Shown: positions 34,163 to 46,738 of the stretch, one piece after another | Position numbering within the stretch: position 1 is the first letter of the stretch | Layout of the letters: the number at the start of each line of letters is the position of its first letter | NCBI GenBank assembly: GCA_023079485.1 | Contig: CM041085.1 | Coordinates: 96,731,115 to 96,795,114, forward strand | Direction of reading: 5' to 3' | Length of the DNA: 64,000 bases | From: Archilochus colubris | Taxonomy: Eukaryota > Chordata > Aves > Apodiformes > Trochilidae | The notes under the pieces: generated by a model | Database searches by the model: none | The model's input: only the letters and a program-made list of their open reading frames with translations | Told to the model about the DNA's origin: nothing | Position numbers and translations under genes: made by a program

Positions 34163-35657
34163 GTTACAGCATTTTATTTATAATATTTTATGTATAAGTT
34201 TCTTACATGAGTCTTACAGATAAACGTGAAGGGAAATGTGCATTGACAATATACATGACATATCAAGGGACATATTGTTGTAGATAAGATACAGATAAAT
34301 ATTCTGTAAAACTGTCTAATGCAATGTTCCATAAATAGTTTTTATTCAAAATAGTCCATCTGCTTAGCAAATAATTATAGGTGGACTACTATTACGACTA
34401 CCAGTCACAATATACAGTAAGAAGGAGAAAGTAGGGAAAATTGCTAGATTATTATACAACAGTATAATTAACCAGTAGATGAGAAATTATGGTGATCTTT
34501 GAAGGAACATTTTGGAATTACTATGCAAGGCATGAAGTACTCCAGGTTCAGGTTTCATTCTTTCAGTGGCAAGAAAGGCCACATTTTAACAGCCTAATAT
34601 TTATAAACCAAAGCACTCCTTGGTCAACTAAACAAAGGACTTGAATAAACTCAGATAACTGGTTTGATCAAGTTCAGTTTTTTGAGGACCTATTAAATCT
34701 GTATAGTCTCCTTTTCCACATCACATGCAATACTGTTTTGTTATTATGAAATCCTCCTTTGAATATAATTAAATCTTAAATTCTGCACTTTCAAAATATA
34801 GAAGATAATAATGCTAATTATGTAATATAATATATATATAAAAATAAAATGTTAATTTTCAATATTAACATGATCAAACAACTAATGAACTAATGAATTT
34901 TTAATATTTCCTAGTGCATTCTCAGAGGGTCCACTCTCAAAGCTAAAGTTTGAGGAATTTTTCCTCGTCTTTACTCTTCTCCTCACTGTCTGCAAGGCAG
35001 AATTCCTGCTGTCTCCCTGACTGTTTTTCGGATACTTTATCATACACTAATGCAGATTCAATACATACAGAGGAGTATTAACATTCTTGTACCTCGTTCT
35101 TTGCTAATGTCTTACAAATTGCTTGTTTAGCAAGTAGAACTTTTGTCCTTTCTATGGGCTTCTCAAGGTTCAGTCTCCTGTTGTGTCCAATAATTCCTAC
35201 TTTCCATTCAACATTAGCGAGCATAAATTTGATCTCTGTCTGTGTATCTTTTTCCAAAATCATAATTTCTGGCCTAATTTGAGACTCTTACAAAGACTAC
35301 AAATGATTTAATAAGAAATCTGTGCATGAGGGTATTTTTTCCAATTCTTCTTTGCACCTTTTGATAATTGTAGGACCTCATGCTATCATGATTATCTACA
35401 TAAGATGTATTGGTGGCTACCTTAAATCCCAGCTTTCTCATTCCTTGCAGGCTAGGCAATATTCCATGGACAGAAATGCAATAATACACTTGTTTCTTAA
35501 AACAAAAACAAAAACTTTGTTTTGTTACACTGCAAACCATTTAGGATCTCCTGAATTAATACATTTAATAATACATTTTAAAAGTGACTAAGTGTTCTAT
35601 CCATTATTTTATTTCAATATTTAAGCCAAAATAATATTCACAGATTTTTAAATTATA
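34163..35657. other. AT-rich stretch with unassigned minus-strand frames
   Basis: No gene is confirmed. On the minus strand, frames at 35274-35540 (88 codons) and 35078-35263 (61 codons) are nearly contiguous. The second gives a balanced, K/E/L-rich protein-like composition rather than low complexity. I do not recognise the product and see no supporting splice sites. Confidence 0.35.
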
Positions 35658-35876
35658 ACATTGGATATTAGAAAGAATTTCTTTACGGAAAGAGTGATCA
35701 GACATTGGAATGGGCTGCCCACTGAAGTGGTGGATTCTCCGTCCCTGGAGATATTTAAAAAGAGACTGGATGTGGCACTCAGTGCCATGGTCTAGCAACC
35801 GCAACGGTGGTTCAAGGGTTGGACTCGATGATCTCTGAGGTCCCTTCGAACCCAGCCAATTCTATGATTCTATGAT
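35658..35876 (+). mobile_element. CR1 LINE, short 3' fragment
   Basis: Plus-strand CR1 3' end, ~220 bp. It starts in the ORF2 tail ('attggatattagaaagaatt'), continues through 'tggagatatttaaaaagagactgg' and the 3' UTR block 'tctctgaggtcccttcgaac', and ends 'attctatgattctatgatt'. It belongs to the same CR1 group as the copies at 20.06, 60.7 and 61.5 kb, judged by 'tggatgtggcactcagtgcc'. Confidence 0.93.
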
Positions 35877-38800
35877 TATAAAACTCAGAAAGCTGAAAAG
35901 TAACTAGAATATCTGGAGAAAACACCTAAAAAGTTTGTGATTTTTATTGATTTATGACTTCTCTATTGCCTGATGTTTCAGATGGCAATAGAAAATCAGA
36001 CACTAGTACAAGAAAACATAAGATGATCTTAAAGAAGCGATTCTTAATAAAGTGCTCATCAGAATTATTAAGAAGAAATAAGTAACTTTGAACCCAAGGT
36101 ATTGCATCACTCCAAGAGGCTTCAGGACAAATGGCTCATCTTGACACAGAAGCATCAGCAAAGCAGTGTGCAGCCTGCTGGAGCTCTGAGACAGAGAAGC
36201 TGTAAAAGCAGGCTTGTTTCCAAGCAGCACAGAATCACTAATTTTAAGAATTCCCTTGAATGAAAAAAGTTATCCTTTATATGCTAATTGATTCAGTTCA
36301 AAAAACAACTCATTTGTTAGAAGTATGAATAAAAAAAGGGAATCAGGAGGCAAGGATATCACGCATGGATTTTTGGAAAGAAAGAGTGAAATAACTGTCA
36401 GGGAAAATGGTACTCAGTTCTCATTAGAAAATTCTTCTCTCAGCTGCTGTGGTTTGAGGGAGGGTATCCAATTGTAGAAAAGAAGATTAGTTTTTGTCAC
36501 TTCACTGACCATGTCTGACAAACTATTTGTCAACACAAAATGGGAAATAGTAAACATTTAAGATTTATAAACAACTTACAAATGGCTGCTGCAAGCAGTA
36601 TCTCGGAAGGAGCTGGGAGTTAAATTTCTTGCTGTGCCCATGTTTCTATTTTCATTTAGCATCAGCGTGTAAGTTTACCTTCCCTTGTTATGGCAAATAA
36701 ATCAGTCAATTTAGGCTTGGGCAGCCTTTCAAGTCCCAGTAAGTATACTGAGAGACACTTTTATGGGCATTGTAATATATAATATCCTATGGAGCTGAGC
36801 AGCTTTCCCACCCCAGGGACTATTGAAGGAATTCACCTCACAGTCATGATGCTTTTGTTATTCCTGTGTGATGTAGGAGACCCCAGATTAAATCCCTGTC
36901 CCTCTCTCCCAACTCTAGCAGAATGATGCTGTATACTCATTGTCAGGCACTGGCTGGTGTCACCAGCAATCTCTTATGCTGCACTTTCTCTGTTCTCATG
37001 AAAGAGTAAAAGGAGGCAAGGAGGTAGTCTTAGACACCAACACTTTAATAAGAGGCTAAGTGTTCTTCTGTGAGCTACTGAATATCTCTTATATTTATAC
37101 AATAGATTTCCAAAACAAGAGAGGGCGAACTTTTTGTGCAAATAATTTCCTGCTTAAATGTTATTGATTTGATTCTATTTGCACCTTGAATGTGCCTCTC
37201 CTATTTGCTGGATAAGGAGCTAACTATTAACTAGTAATTACTGGAGTTCTACCCTTTTCCATTTGGAGTAGAAAAATCTATTCTAAACCTAAAAATCTTT
37301 CCTTACTTGATTGCTGGTGAAATTATGATATTTGGAAAAAAAAATTAATTTTGTCAGCCTGGCATTTTATCATAGAAACTGGTTAGTCAAAAAAAAATCT
37401 TGACAAGATTTAATGGAATTAAAAGTGCAGAAGTTCAATATTTTCTGGCTAGCATCACTGTAAGAATAAATATTTAAAAGCTCCCTGAAATGTTTTAATA
37501 CCCTTCCTTTTTTGAGATGGTAATAGGAAAATTCAACAAGAGCTAATGTAAAAGAGGAGCATTAAATACTGTATTTATTCAGCATACCCATCTTGCTTCT
37601 GACCCTTGGACTGCCCTTGTATGAGATGAAGGGTAGCACAGGGCAGATTTAAGAGCTGCATCTTCTAAGCATTTGATCATTAATGGCATCTGTGGGAGGG
37701 GAGGCACTCAGCACTGGTCAGGATGAACACTTTTGAAACATGAAATGTTCAAAAGGAAGAGAGGGCAGAGGTTACACCAACTGCCACCGTTCCACTGACA
37801 TCAGTAGAGCTGCAATAACTGACAGAATAAAAATCTGACCGAGACACCTACCATGAGCTTTCTATTGCATGAACGTGAGACCACATCCATGCATGACAGC
37901 AGAGTGGCCCCACGCTTTGGGTAGGCTGGGAAGAGCAACCCAGACATGTCACAGGAGAATCAACCCTCCTTTAAACTAAAAGCCCCAGGACCCTGCCTAT
38001 GCATTCCTCTCAGTAGCATTCCCCTCTTCCACAGCTGTTTCTGCTCCTGGACATTGGCTGTCCTCACTTGTCACTGATTACCCCTGTTTATATCCCTTCA
38101 CCAGGTTCATCACTGCTGGATGATGCTGAACATGGAAAAGAAGCAGAAAAACCACGAGAGTCCTTTCATGGTCAATTCAAGCCTTGTACATCAGGAAAGG
38201 CTTTATCACTGATTCACTGGAGTCTGCAGGACTGTCCTGCACACCTTTCTATTCAGAAATCTGGTTGGGCAGCTACAGGTGAAAATGTTTGTGAAAACAG
38301 TGAAAACACTGCAGATAGATATCCAGGAAATGACAGAATTCATGTCCATTTCTGAATCCTTTGGAACAGACAGCTGATGCGTAAACACTGATCTCCTTTC
38401 CTGGTGTGGGAAAGTGATCTCTAGCTTTTTGCTAGCTATTTTTTAGCTATTTTTTTTAGCTATTAGCTTTTTGTTAAAAAGTTGCAGTTTCTTAAAGTTC
38501 TTGGGCAGAAAGAAACTGTTCTATTCCTCAAATTCAGACGAATTTTGTTTCATTGTCATCAACATGCACAAAGAAACTCCAACATGAACAGTATTTTTAG
38601 CTTCAGATCCCTTAAATCAGAGATCAGATAAAAAACGTAATTTCTGAAAAGTGAACTATATTAATATGATGGCATAAACTTCTTTTTATTTAGGTCTTTA
38701 ACAAAGGTTAAATAAAACCCATTGAAATTGAATTATATACTAAAATCTCAACATCCATAAGCAAGTCTCATTTACTAAAACATTCAATTCTTATTTCTTA

Positions 38801-40460
38801 CTAGATCTAGTATTACTCGCTTTCATACTTTAAAGATCTCAAAACAATAACACTGTCACACTGTATTACCATTTGCTTTTAATAAAAAGGTTTAGTTTAT
38901 TACCAAGATACTTCCGAGGAGAGGCGAGCTGTAAAAATATTTCAGACCATTAAGTCCTTCTTAATTATAATTAATTATTGTATTACAATAGAGCAGGTAT
39001 GCAAAAGCACCTCAGTGCTCCATTCTATTGGGCATTCAATATCAGACAACAACAAAGATCATGAAATAGCCCTTGTCAGGCTGAGATTATGATCTGAACA
39101 CACAGAAACAGAGAGGCAGAGAGGAGAGGAACTTGTACAAAGTCACATAGCAAATAGGTATTGTGCCAGCAATCTGAATCCCAGAACAGTTCCTCTTCCA
39201 TGCTGCCTTATCATATGTGTGGAATAATTTTTAAGGACCCTTTCCTGGGCATCAAGGATTTCCATTTTAAATAGATCACTAACTGTTGGTCCATTCATAT
39301 AGACAGATTAATTGGGAAAAAATATGACACTGAATGTCTATTTTTACCTGAATCTTTTGGTGCATGCAATTTACCAGCTTAGAGGAGAGGAAATGAGGCT
39401 GTAGTGAGAAAAATAAATCACCACACTTTTATATAGCATTTTGTTAAAAATGATGTATCATACCACTGACTTTTAATGAGGGTTTTGAACATCTCTGCTG
39501 TAAAGTGGGACCCATCACAGAACATTAAGGAAATATCATGTTCTGTTAAGAGAAACTGAAATGCTGACTTGATGTAGTTTCCAAGGGAAAAAATATTTCA
39601 TATACACAAAGTTTCAAAGTTCTTGTGCAAAGGAATTAATTCAGGGAATCATATAACTGTGCCATGAAAAATGTAACACATTTCTTAAAAAGAGAAACAG
39701 AAACACTTATCATTTGCCTTAACATTATATTGATGTAAATTCCAGGAGGACCATCAATCTCTAGAGGACAGGAGCCTGTTCTATCAGGTGGGAAATAATA
39801 AATGTCAACACAGAAAATAACAAGGCAATTATATTTAATAGTCTGCTGACACTGATTGGCAGAAATAGTGACAGAGATTCTTATTTCCGAATGACCTAAG
39901 GATTCATTTTAGAAAGCATAATTTCAAAAACTCAAGATTTTTGTCTCATCAGTTTATACTAGTAGGAATAAGAGAGTTCTTGTTCCTTGTAATAGAAATT
40001 CATTGAATCCATGTTCAATGAGGTGTGGACACTGTATCTTTCCCCTTAGAGAAAGACAATTGCAGCAGTGATGAGAAAACTTCTATTTGTTGCTTTCTCA
40101 TCACAAAATGCATTTTTTTGTGTGTATTACAGAAAGGCTTGTGGATCCGAGATGATTTTTTAATAACTACTCTTTCCGCTTTAGTGATTCTTAACTGGTA
40201 ATGCTAAGAGACAAATTATTCGCTATGGTAAGAGCCAGAGAGAGGGGCAGCACTGAAACATATCAAAACCAATACAGTTTAGTTTGTATACAGAAGTATT
40301 AAGTGAAGAATTATATAGAAAAAATGACCTGGGACAAGATTATAGAAGGAGCTGCCCAGAAGTGACACTGTGTGCACCATGTTTGGATTCTGGCATACTT
40401 CTCATCATCAAAATCCACAGACTAATGATCTGAACATAATATTATTATTCTTACATTTAA
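35877..40460. other. Gene desert, AT-rich
   Basis: About 4.6 kb without a supportable gene or mobile element. A small TAGCTATTTTTT-type tandem repeat lies at 38421-38474. The 95-codon plus frame at 38068-38355 has no recognised domain. Confidence 0.45.
38421..38474 (+). repeat. Degenerate TAGCTATTTTTT tandem repeat
   Basis: Several copies of TAGCT followed by T-runs of varying length. Confidence 0.8.
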
Positions 40461-40537
40461 GGATGGTAGGTGCTAGGATGCTCAGGCCCTGAGCCCTAGG
40501 TGCTAGGATGCTAAGGATGCTGAGGATGCTAGGTGCC
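40461..40537 (+). repeat. GGATGCT-type minisatellite
   Basis: Repeated 'aggtgctaggatgct', 'aaggatgct' and 'gaggatgct' units over about 75 bp. Confidence 0.85.
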
Positions 40538-43500
40538 TTGGTTTTGTGAGAGCACTGTAAATTGAATTACTGCATTTCAAAAAGCACACACATTTTCACT
40601 TCTCTTATAAATATCTAGGTATCTCACAGAAGGGCCAGTTACAGGATAGACAGCAAGCATCCACATCTGGAAACAATTTGATATATTCTATATTGTTTAA
40701 AGGAAGCTGAAAAGTGTCAAAATTATGCAGCACTTATATGACCTTCTTAGAGAACCTCTGCATTATTTTCCAGAGATCAGTATCTTGTTTGGCAGGCTAC
40801 ATCTTTTGCTGATAGTTTAACAGCTTATTCATTATGTACTTTGCATTCATCTTACAATTTCTATTGATCACAAAAATTTTTTTCTGCCCTTCTGTCTGGG
40901 TGATTTTTATGAAGTTTTATTTTTTTTCTACAAAAGGATAAGATATGAACTTTTACATAACAATTTTATAATAATTTTATTCATTATATATATATATATA
41001 TGCATCAATATTTTGTTAGATTTCTAGTGACATTTTATTCCTCTGAAGGCACTACATATTTTTTCCCAAAAGGGTATGATGAAAATTCTTTCTGAAACAA
41101 GTTTTGGTAAAAGAAGCTTCTTAATTGGAACATGCTATTTTAAAAATTGCAAATTCTGATTTTTTAATTTTTTTTCCCCAAAATGAGGTGTGAGCTCTCT
41201 ATTAGACTTGGAATAGCTTAAGAACAAAGCAGTGGAATGGTAAAAGATCAGAATTTTCCTCTTTTTTCTTTCTCTTTCAGGAGAAATGTAAGGAAGCAAA
41301 TGCCTCAACTGAGACCCCAAAACTGATGGGCTTGAAAATCCCTGAGATCCACTTACCTATTTAGCAAAACAATATTAAAGTAACAGCTTTGGAACTGTCA
41401 TGTAGTTCAAAGCCTTTTGAGAGATAAAAAACATTATTATTCTCTAGCAAATTTGCTAACACATGCCATAGCTTTAAACTTTTATTTATTTACAGTAAAT
41501 GACCAGAACAAGTAAGGTTATGTCTACTAACATGAATGCTTCCTTTGTGACTTTTTTCCTTTGTCAGACAGATGTGCACTATACCCAGAAAAAAAACTTA
41601 ACAAGACACAATGCCACTCCATCTGACAGATGAGAACACCATGTTTTTCAAAGTTCTTTGTTCTTCTACATTCTGTACTTGATCTGAAAACTATTTATCT
41701 TCTTAAAATCTGAAACAAAACAATACAAAATGCTCTTAAAAGACAAGATTGGCTTAAGTTGCCCCTGCTCCAGAGGGGCATGTTGATATTGACTGAAAAT
41801 TAATTCCTCTTTCCTACCTACATATACAGTGGTATTTACTCATTGTTTTGAATTGTTTCATTACTTTAACCTCCTATCACTTGAAAGTAAAAGAATATTT
41901 CTGTTTTGCATAGATGGTACAAAGGCCTCAGGTAAACTAGATTATTTTCCATGAACCACTGAAAAACAGGGTAAAATCAAAATTGTTTCTGTGATCAGGG
42001 AATTATTGTGCTCAGAGCACAAAACAAGCTACAGAACCTTCCTTAGGGATTATACAGAATTCATCCTAGAAGTAAGCTAGACAGAGAAGATGAGTCTCCA
42101 GAGACCTGGAGCACATGAAGCCAGGTGGCAGGTTAGTGACAAAGAGAGATTTCATGTATTTTTGCTCCATTTCAATGGAAACCATGTTTTCCTACTGCAT
42201 CTCACTTGGCTGTCACCCTGTAGACCTTCTGCACTCCTCCTACCTGCTCCTGCACAGCATCCTCAGCTGCTGCTGTCTCCTGCTCCTCTCTCAGCACCTA
42301 CCCAGCAATACCAATGCATCAGCCAGAAAAGTATTTGACTTGGCTCCCCTCAATACTATACCTCATCATTCAAATACTGAAATAATACTTTTCCAGACTT
42401 ACTCGTATAAAGAAATCCTCTTTTTTTTTTTTTTTTTTTTTTTTTACTGACTACATAAGAAAATAGGAAAATTGTTTGTAGACTCCTATTTTATTGATGT
42501 TAATTTGACAGGTGTTTTGCCAACTCCTGGGAGACTCAAGACACACCTTTCAAACTTGGAAATTTTCTTACTGTAGGAAACGATTCTGGATTTTAATAAA
42601 AACTTATTTTCATTCTTTTAATATGGGGGTAAATGTAGACTTGTTATATTTAAAACACCATATATTTAAAATACTTATGGGAAAGTAGACTTTGAAAGAG
42701 GAGCAACTACTATTGAAATGATCAAAGGGCGTATCAAACTATGGATGCTTTAAACTGTTTACTTCTAGTATTTCGTTGAAGTAGTTCTAATTTATGAGGC
42801 AGAATTTAGTAGCTCCTATTACTTTTCTTCCTACATCACAAGCTGCACTTCTTTAGAAGTATCACACACACAGTATCTGAATGACACAGGAGTGGGTAAT
42901 GGTTATACAGAATTGCTTTTTGCCCCAGCTGATCCTGCAGAGGCTCCAAATATCTATGGGAAGAGCCTGAGAAGAGAAGGAACGAGCACCATGTGAGCAC
43001 ATTGTTCTTTCAGATTATTTAATGGTTAAACAGCACTATGAAAGTCTACTGTTTGTTTTTGTTTTTTTATCTCTACCTTTTTCTATGGGAAGCTATACAG
43101 ATTCCACCTAACAACTCTTGCATTTCAAAGCTTGTGTGGCAGAAACAGTGTCTTGGGCTACTTCAGTGGTGTTTAGAAGCGGGCTGGGAGTGAGGGTGGA
43201 GTTCAACAAACATAAAGCTAACTTAGGTATGGTATTTTAACTTCCTATAATAACTGATTTTTCAGTTTGCTCTGCTATAGTTCAGGGCTCATTAACATTT
43301 TCATTATAAACCATGGTTACTTCGCTATGGATATCAGCTGTCACTAGCTGCATATCTGAAAATAAAGCAGATTTTCAACTTCAAATCCATTACTAGAAAA
43401 TTCTGGATGGCTGAGAAAAAGTGTTTAATCCAAGAACAAGAGGCACTGACTCAGGGACAGTGAAACATCTATCCTTTTGCTCATAGTATAGAAGCATACT

Positions 43501-43626
43501 GTTTAATAATTTCTAACTAAACAAACTTGGACTGTGCAAGCAAGTAGGACCAAACATTATAAACATAACATTGTGGACCTTAAAATTTATAAGAACACAA
43601 AGTCAGACTCAATGTTCATTTAGGGA
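40538..43626. other. AT-rich non-coding stretch
   Basis: No gene is supported. It includes a (TA)n run at 40985-41000 and a 25-bp poly-T at 42421-42445. Overlapping plus frames near 42.1-42.4 kb end at the poly-T and show no domain. Confidence 0.45.
42421..42445 (+). repeat. Poly-T, 25 bp
   Basis: Uninterrupted T run. It could be the complement of a retroposon A-tail, but no body is recognised beside it. Confidence 0.95.
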
Positions 43627-43840
43627 CAAGGAGGATTAGGGGGGTGTCATCAATGGGTATAAATACCTGATGGAAGGGAATGAGGAAGAAACCAGCCTCT
43701 TCTCTGTGGTCCCTACTGGTATAACAAGAAACAATAGGCAGAGAGGGAAACACACCTGTGAGGATGCCTGTTGTTCCATCTGAACACAAGAAAACATTTT
43801 CTTATTCTCTCGTCAAACACTGGAACACGTATTAAGAGTA
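43627..43840 (+). mobile_element. Old CR1 LINE fragment
   Basis: Weak but consistent plus-strand similarity to the CR1 ORF2 C-terminal region. Landmarks in order: 'gtgtcatcaatgggtataaatacctgatgg', a block around 'agcctcttctctgtggtccc', 'gttccatctgaacacaagaaaac', and 'caaacactggaacacg'. The true CR1 3' end is not found. Frames are destroyed, indicating an ancient copy. Confidence 0.65.
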
Positions 43841-45570
43841 TTGGGCTCTATCTGGTTCAGTACATCTGTAACTGCTGACTGGGGAGTGACTGAAAGGAAA
43901 GTATTGATTAAGATGCATCAATGGCCAAAATAATCATGTCCAGGAGACTAGTTTGTCAGAACATGGGAGCCCCAAGTCATGTTTATGTAAGAGAGATTTG
44001 ACCCTTAGCTGCTACAATATCACATGAAAGATCTTGCTACCAAATGCACATTTCTATGTGTGGTAAGCTTGCCTACAGGGTCTGTCCAGATGGAGTTGAA
44101 GCACTATTTTTGAGGATGATCCAAAGGCTAGATCTCCAAGAAGGTTTTGTTGGTGGCCCACAAGAAAGTTTCTGTGTTTGTGGGACTGGTCAATGAAAAG
44201 CAGTTGCCAAGAGAAGTTAGGTGTCTATGTCTTTGAAAAGGAACCACTTCATGAGAGTTATGAGTAGCATCTCAGCTCCTAAGTACTTAGCAAAGCAGAT
44301 ACACACTGTGGATCGAGGTCTCCATGCTAGATTATGACTTACACAGGCTTATAGGTCATAATTTTCAGAAGTATCTGAATTTTCCAAGAAGAGTTAATGA
44401 TTTTATTATTTTAATATGAAGCGATTTTTGCTATTTAGTATGGTCTGGACCAACAATTTTAATCAGGTAGCTGGGCTTTGGAGTGATTGTGAGTATTAAC
44501 CTTTAGAGTGCATTAAAATTGAAATTTAGATAGAGATTGTCTACAGTTTTTTTTTAAAGTTTTGTGTCTCAGTATGCCACATCTTTAATATTGTAATACT
44601 TAAAATTTAAAAGTCCCAATATGATTACTTGCTGCTGTTTCCAAGTCAGCAAATTAGCAGCACAACACATGTTATATAGGGAATATCTCATAAACACAAT
44701 CAACGCCTCTCAGCATCTTCCTTTTTTAGATTTATTCTCCTTCACTCTGCTGGGTGTGAACCAAATGACACATCATACACTTCAGAGACTCTTTTGCAGC
44801 TACTTGCTCAGACTGAAGAATTTCACCTGTTTTATTAAGGATCATTAACAACCCAAAACATATCCAAACAGTTTCTGTAAAACCTAAAAGCCAAAATTAT
44901 TACATTATTATGACTAATGTTTGGGGGTTTTTTTTCTCATTCAAACAGAATAGCTTTAACAAGCAACTGGCTGAAGCAATCTCCATAGGACTGAGAGGTA
45001 GAGAGGCTCATCAAATTATATCAGGAGGATTCTGCATGTTTAACTGCTGGTGAAAGGTATATGCTGCTAAAGCAATGAATTGTTTTTAGCATCAGAGTAT
45101 AAATTGTTACATACTGCATTTTGAAGTTTATCTGGAGCAAATTAAAAAAGCAGAAGTAGGCTGTATAAATTGTGTTTGAAGAACTGGCAAATGTATCCAC
45201 AGAGCATTCAAATTCACCCATTAATAAATAATTTACATCTGTAGGACCTGAATGCAAAAAGATTATATTTACCTGCTCTGAATAATATGCCTCCACTTTC
45301 TGTACTATCCCAAGCTAATTTCTCTGATGAGCTCCAAACCACCTTCAAATTTTGCACACTCAGCTTTTCACATTGGAGTTATATATTCTTTTTCAAATAT
45401 ATTTGAAGTTAATATATTTCAGGTGGTGTAATACTATTAGCTGAAAACAGTGTTATTGACACTTTATTGTCTCAGAAATGGAAGAGCTAATCTTTAAAAT
45501 TCTAACACAGTATTTATGCTTCCGTTTAGTGAAAACCTATGGACTTCTATAAAATATATTTAAAAACTCA
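43841..45570. other. AT-rich non-coding stretch
   Basis: No gene or clear repeat. Confidence 0.45.
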
Positions 45571-46738
45571 GTATCACAGAATCACAGAATTTCAGAGCTG
45601 GAAGGGACCTCTAGAGATCATCTAGTCCAACTCTCCCACTAAAGCAGGATGACCCAGAGCACATTCCACAGGACAGCATCCAGGCAGGTTTTGAATATCT
45701 CCAGAAGAGGGGACTCCACAACCTCCCTGGGCAGCCTGTTCCAGTGCCTTGTCATCCTCATAGTAAAGTTTTTTTCATATGTTTAAATGGAATTTCCTAT
45801 GTTGCAGCTTGTGCCCATTGCCCCTTGTCCTGTCACTGAGAACAACTGAGAAGAATCTGGCTCCATCTTCCTTCCACCCACCCTTCAGATACTTGTAGAC
45901 ATTAATAAGGTCTCCTCTTACTCTTCTCTTCTCTAGGCTAGGGAGTCCCAGCTCTCTCAGCCTTTCCTCCTAAGAGAGGTGCTTCAATCCACCAGTCATC
46001 TGTCACCCTCCACTGGACTTTCTGTAGTAGTCCCCTGTCCCTCTTCAACAGGGGAGCCCAGAACTGGATGCAGTATTCCAGCTGTGGCCTCACCAGGGCA
46101 GAGTAGAGTGGGAGAATGACATCCCTTGACCTACTGGCCACTCTCTTTTTTTATGCAACCCCATATTCCTTTTGCCTTATTGGCAATAAGAGCACATTGC
46201 TGGCTCATGGATAATTTACTACCTACCAGAACTTCTAGATCCTTCTCAGCACTGTTTTCTAGCAGGTCCACTCCTAATCTATACTGGTGCTTGGTGTTCT
46301 TCCTCCCCAGGTGCAGGACCCTACATTTGCTATTGTTGACCACATAAGGTTCTTCTCTGTACAGCTCCCCAGCCTGTCCAAATCACACTGAATGGCAGCA
46401 CAGCCCTCTGGAGTGTCAGCCACCCCTCCCAGTTTTGTATCACCCGTGAACTTGCTGAGGATACACTCTGTCCCATCATCCAGGTCATTGATGAACATGT
46501 TGAACAAGACCAGACCAAGAATTGACCCCTGAGGGACACCACTGGTTACAGGCCTCCAACTTGATCCTGCTCCAGTGATCACCACTCTCTGAGTTCTGTC
46601 ACACAGCCAGCTCTCAATCCATCTCTCTGTCTGTTCATCTAGCCCACACCTGTTCATCTAGCCCACTCCTCCAGTCCTGAGGCACCTCTCCTGTTGTCCA
46701 TGACCTCTAAAAGATGATGGAGTGGCCTAGCAATAACA
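45571..46738 (-). mobile_element. Long CR1 LINE, rearranged, with degenerate RT motif
   Basis: The longest CR1 copy in the window, minus strand. Its 3' end is at 45571 ('cacagaatcacagaatttca'), followed upstream by the ORF2 C-terminal region and part of the reverse transcriptase. The frame 46274-46657 contains the RT motif '[17 protein letters not shown]' and then 'TGDTKLGG' where CR1 carries the catalytic aspartate pair, so one catalytic residue is lost. At 46631-46666 a 17-bp sequence is repeated in tandem. Just beyond it the sequence jumps to a more N-terminal part of ORF2 ('cagtcctgaggcacctctcc'), implying an internal deletion of the RT finger/palm region. Several frames are used, so the copy is inactive. 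Confidence 0.92.
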
